Positions 63,724 to 64,000 of a stretch of 64,000 nucleotides of DNA are shown here, piece by piece. Origin of the DNA: Pseudoalteromonas marina (lineage in GTDB: Bacteria; Pseudomonadota; Gammaproteobacteria; Enterobacterales; Alteromonadaceae); assembly GCF_000238335.3 (NCBI RefSeq), contig NZ_AHCB03000007.1, positions 310,001 through 374,000 of the forward strand. Direction: 5' to 3'. The position numbers and the translations under genes are program-made. The notes beneath the pieces were generated by a model. The model did no database searches and had not been told where the DNA came from. It saw only the letters and a program-made list of their open reading frames with translations. How positions within the stretch are numbered: the first letter of the stretch is position 1; each line of letters starts with the position of its first letter.

Positions 63724-64000
63724 TTATAGCGACTTCATTGTGCCTTTTGGCAATACAGCAGATACAGACGCTTTTTGAACTGTAACTTCTGCTTGCTCAT
63801 TTAAAGAGATAACGATGAAATCTTTATCTTCTGCAATTTTAACAATTTTACCTACTAAACCACCTTGGGTTAGTACTTCATCGCCTTTAGCCATCGCATT
63901 CATTAAGCCTTTATGCTCTTTAACACGCTTAGCTTGTGGGCGGTAAATTAAAAAGTAAAAAACTAAACCGAAAATAGCTAACATGATTAGCATTTCCATG
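63724..64000 (-). CDS. yajC: YajC, Sec-associated membrane protein (5' end beyond the right edge)
   Basis: The visible 92 codons give [91 protein letters not shown], one membrane helix and an SH3-like basic domain. Compared with E. coli YajC (110 residues) about 20 N-terminal residues are missing, so the true start probably lies outside the window, although an in-frame ATG at 63999 exists. YajC joins SecDF and helps secretion. It precedes secD by 20 bp. Confidence 0.93.
   Translation of the reverse strand, partial: MEMLIMLAIFGLVFYFLIYRPQAKRVKEHKGLMNAMAKGDEVLTQGGLVGKIVKIAEDKDFIVISLNEQAEVTVQKASVSAVLPKGTMKSL

Noticed and set aside
1..64000. Prophage, insertion sequence, integron or defence island
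   Set aside because: No integrase, transposase, phage structural, restriction, toxin-antitoxin or Cas-like gene was recognised; conserved housekeeping linkages run through the window.

Overview
This window looks like chromosomal DNA of a marine gammaproteobacterium of the Alteromonadales, most likely Pseudoalteromonas. That is an inference from moderately AT-rich DNA, protein sequences close to enterobacterial and Shewanella-type orthologues, and conserved housekeeping neighbourhoods (nadC/ampDE, yibN-grxC-secB-gpsA, gpmI-envC-yibQ, rsmD/ftsYEX-rpoH, rpsU-dnaG-rpoD, prmA, dusB-fis, purHD, yajC-secDF). No prophage, insertion sequence, CRISPR array or rRNA operon is visible; this is core genome with small accessory patches.

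Layout. 1-2140: start of aceE and its regulator pdhR (both minus), with a control region that carries two different GntR/FadR-type operators. 2165-4646: ampE-ampD (minus), divergent from nadC. 5171-12106: type IV pilus block in an unusual order: pilA, a pilin oligosaccharyltransferase-like gene, pilC, pilD, coaE, pilB, yacG. 12188-16773: Cpx-like envelope-stress cluster (Spy/CpxP-like gene divergent from cpxR-cpxA), a PldB-like hydrolase and the FieF metal pump. 16879-24742: trmL, the gpsA-secB-grxC-yibN cluster (minus), then gpmI-envC-ctp-yibQ. 24743-30211 (minus): two unknown membrane proteins, rpoH (with a perfect CIRCE element at its promoter), ftsX, ftsE, and ftsY with a 45-bp tandem repeat. 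30418-42322: rsmD, rpsU-yqeY-dnaG-rpoD, prmA, dusB-fis, purH, an exported methyltransferase-like protein, purD.

42432-58961 is the more accessory half. It holds a 7TM/degenerate-GGDEF/EAL protein, a DUF2797 pair, an HDAC-like deacetylase, a five-gene minus operon (creA, an unknown protein, a LysE-type exporter, a GGCT-like protein, a class C beta-lactamase-family hydrolase), a tautomerase, a LysR regulator divergent from an exported double cupin, a small beta-barrel protein, tRNA-Ile(CAU), a 52-residue YqaE/Pmp3 protein, an OsmY-like BON protein, a DUF1707/LiaF-like protein, a VOC protein and suhB. 58143-60753 is a two-gene operon of an EAL-CBS-GGDEF protein and a periplasmic binding protein. 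The window closes with secF-secD-yajC, yajC running off the right edge.

The most interesting signals are regulatory: the perfect CIRCE inverted repeat overlapping the predicted rpoH transcription start; an identical 15-base PdhR-type operator at pdhR and between purD and the EAL gene; a FadR-type operator also upstream of pdhR; a helically phased array of four CpxR-like half-sites; and a structured rpsU leader. Among proteins, the pilin with a C-terminal serine beside its probable glycosyltransferase, the repeat-expanded FtsY, and the c-di-GMP enzyme paired with a binding protein stand out.
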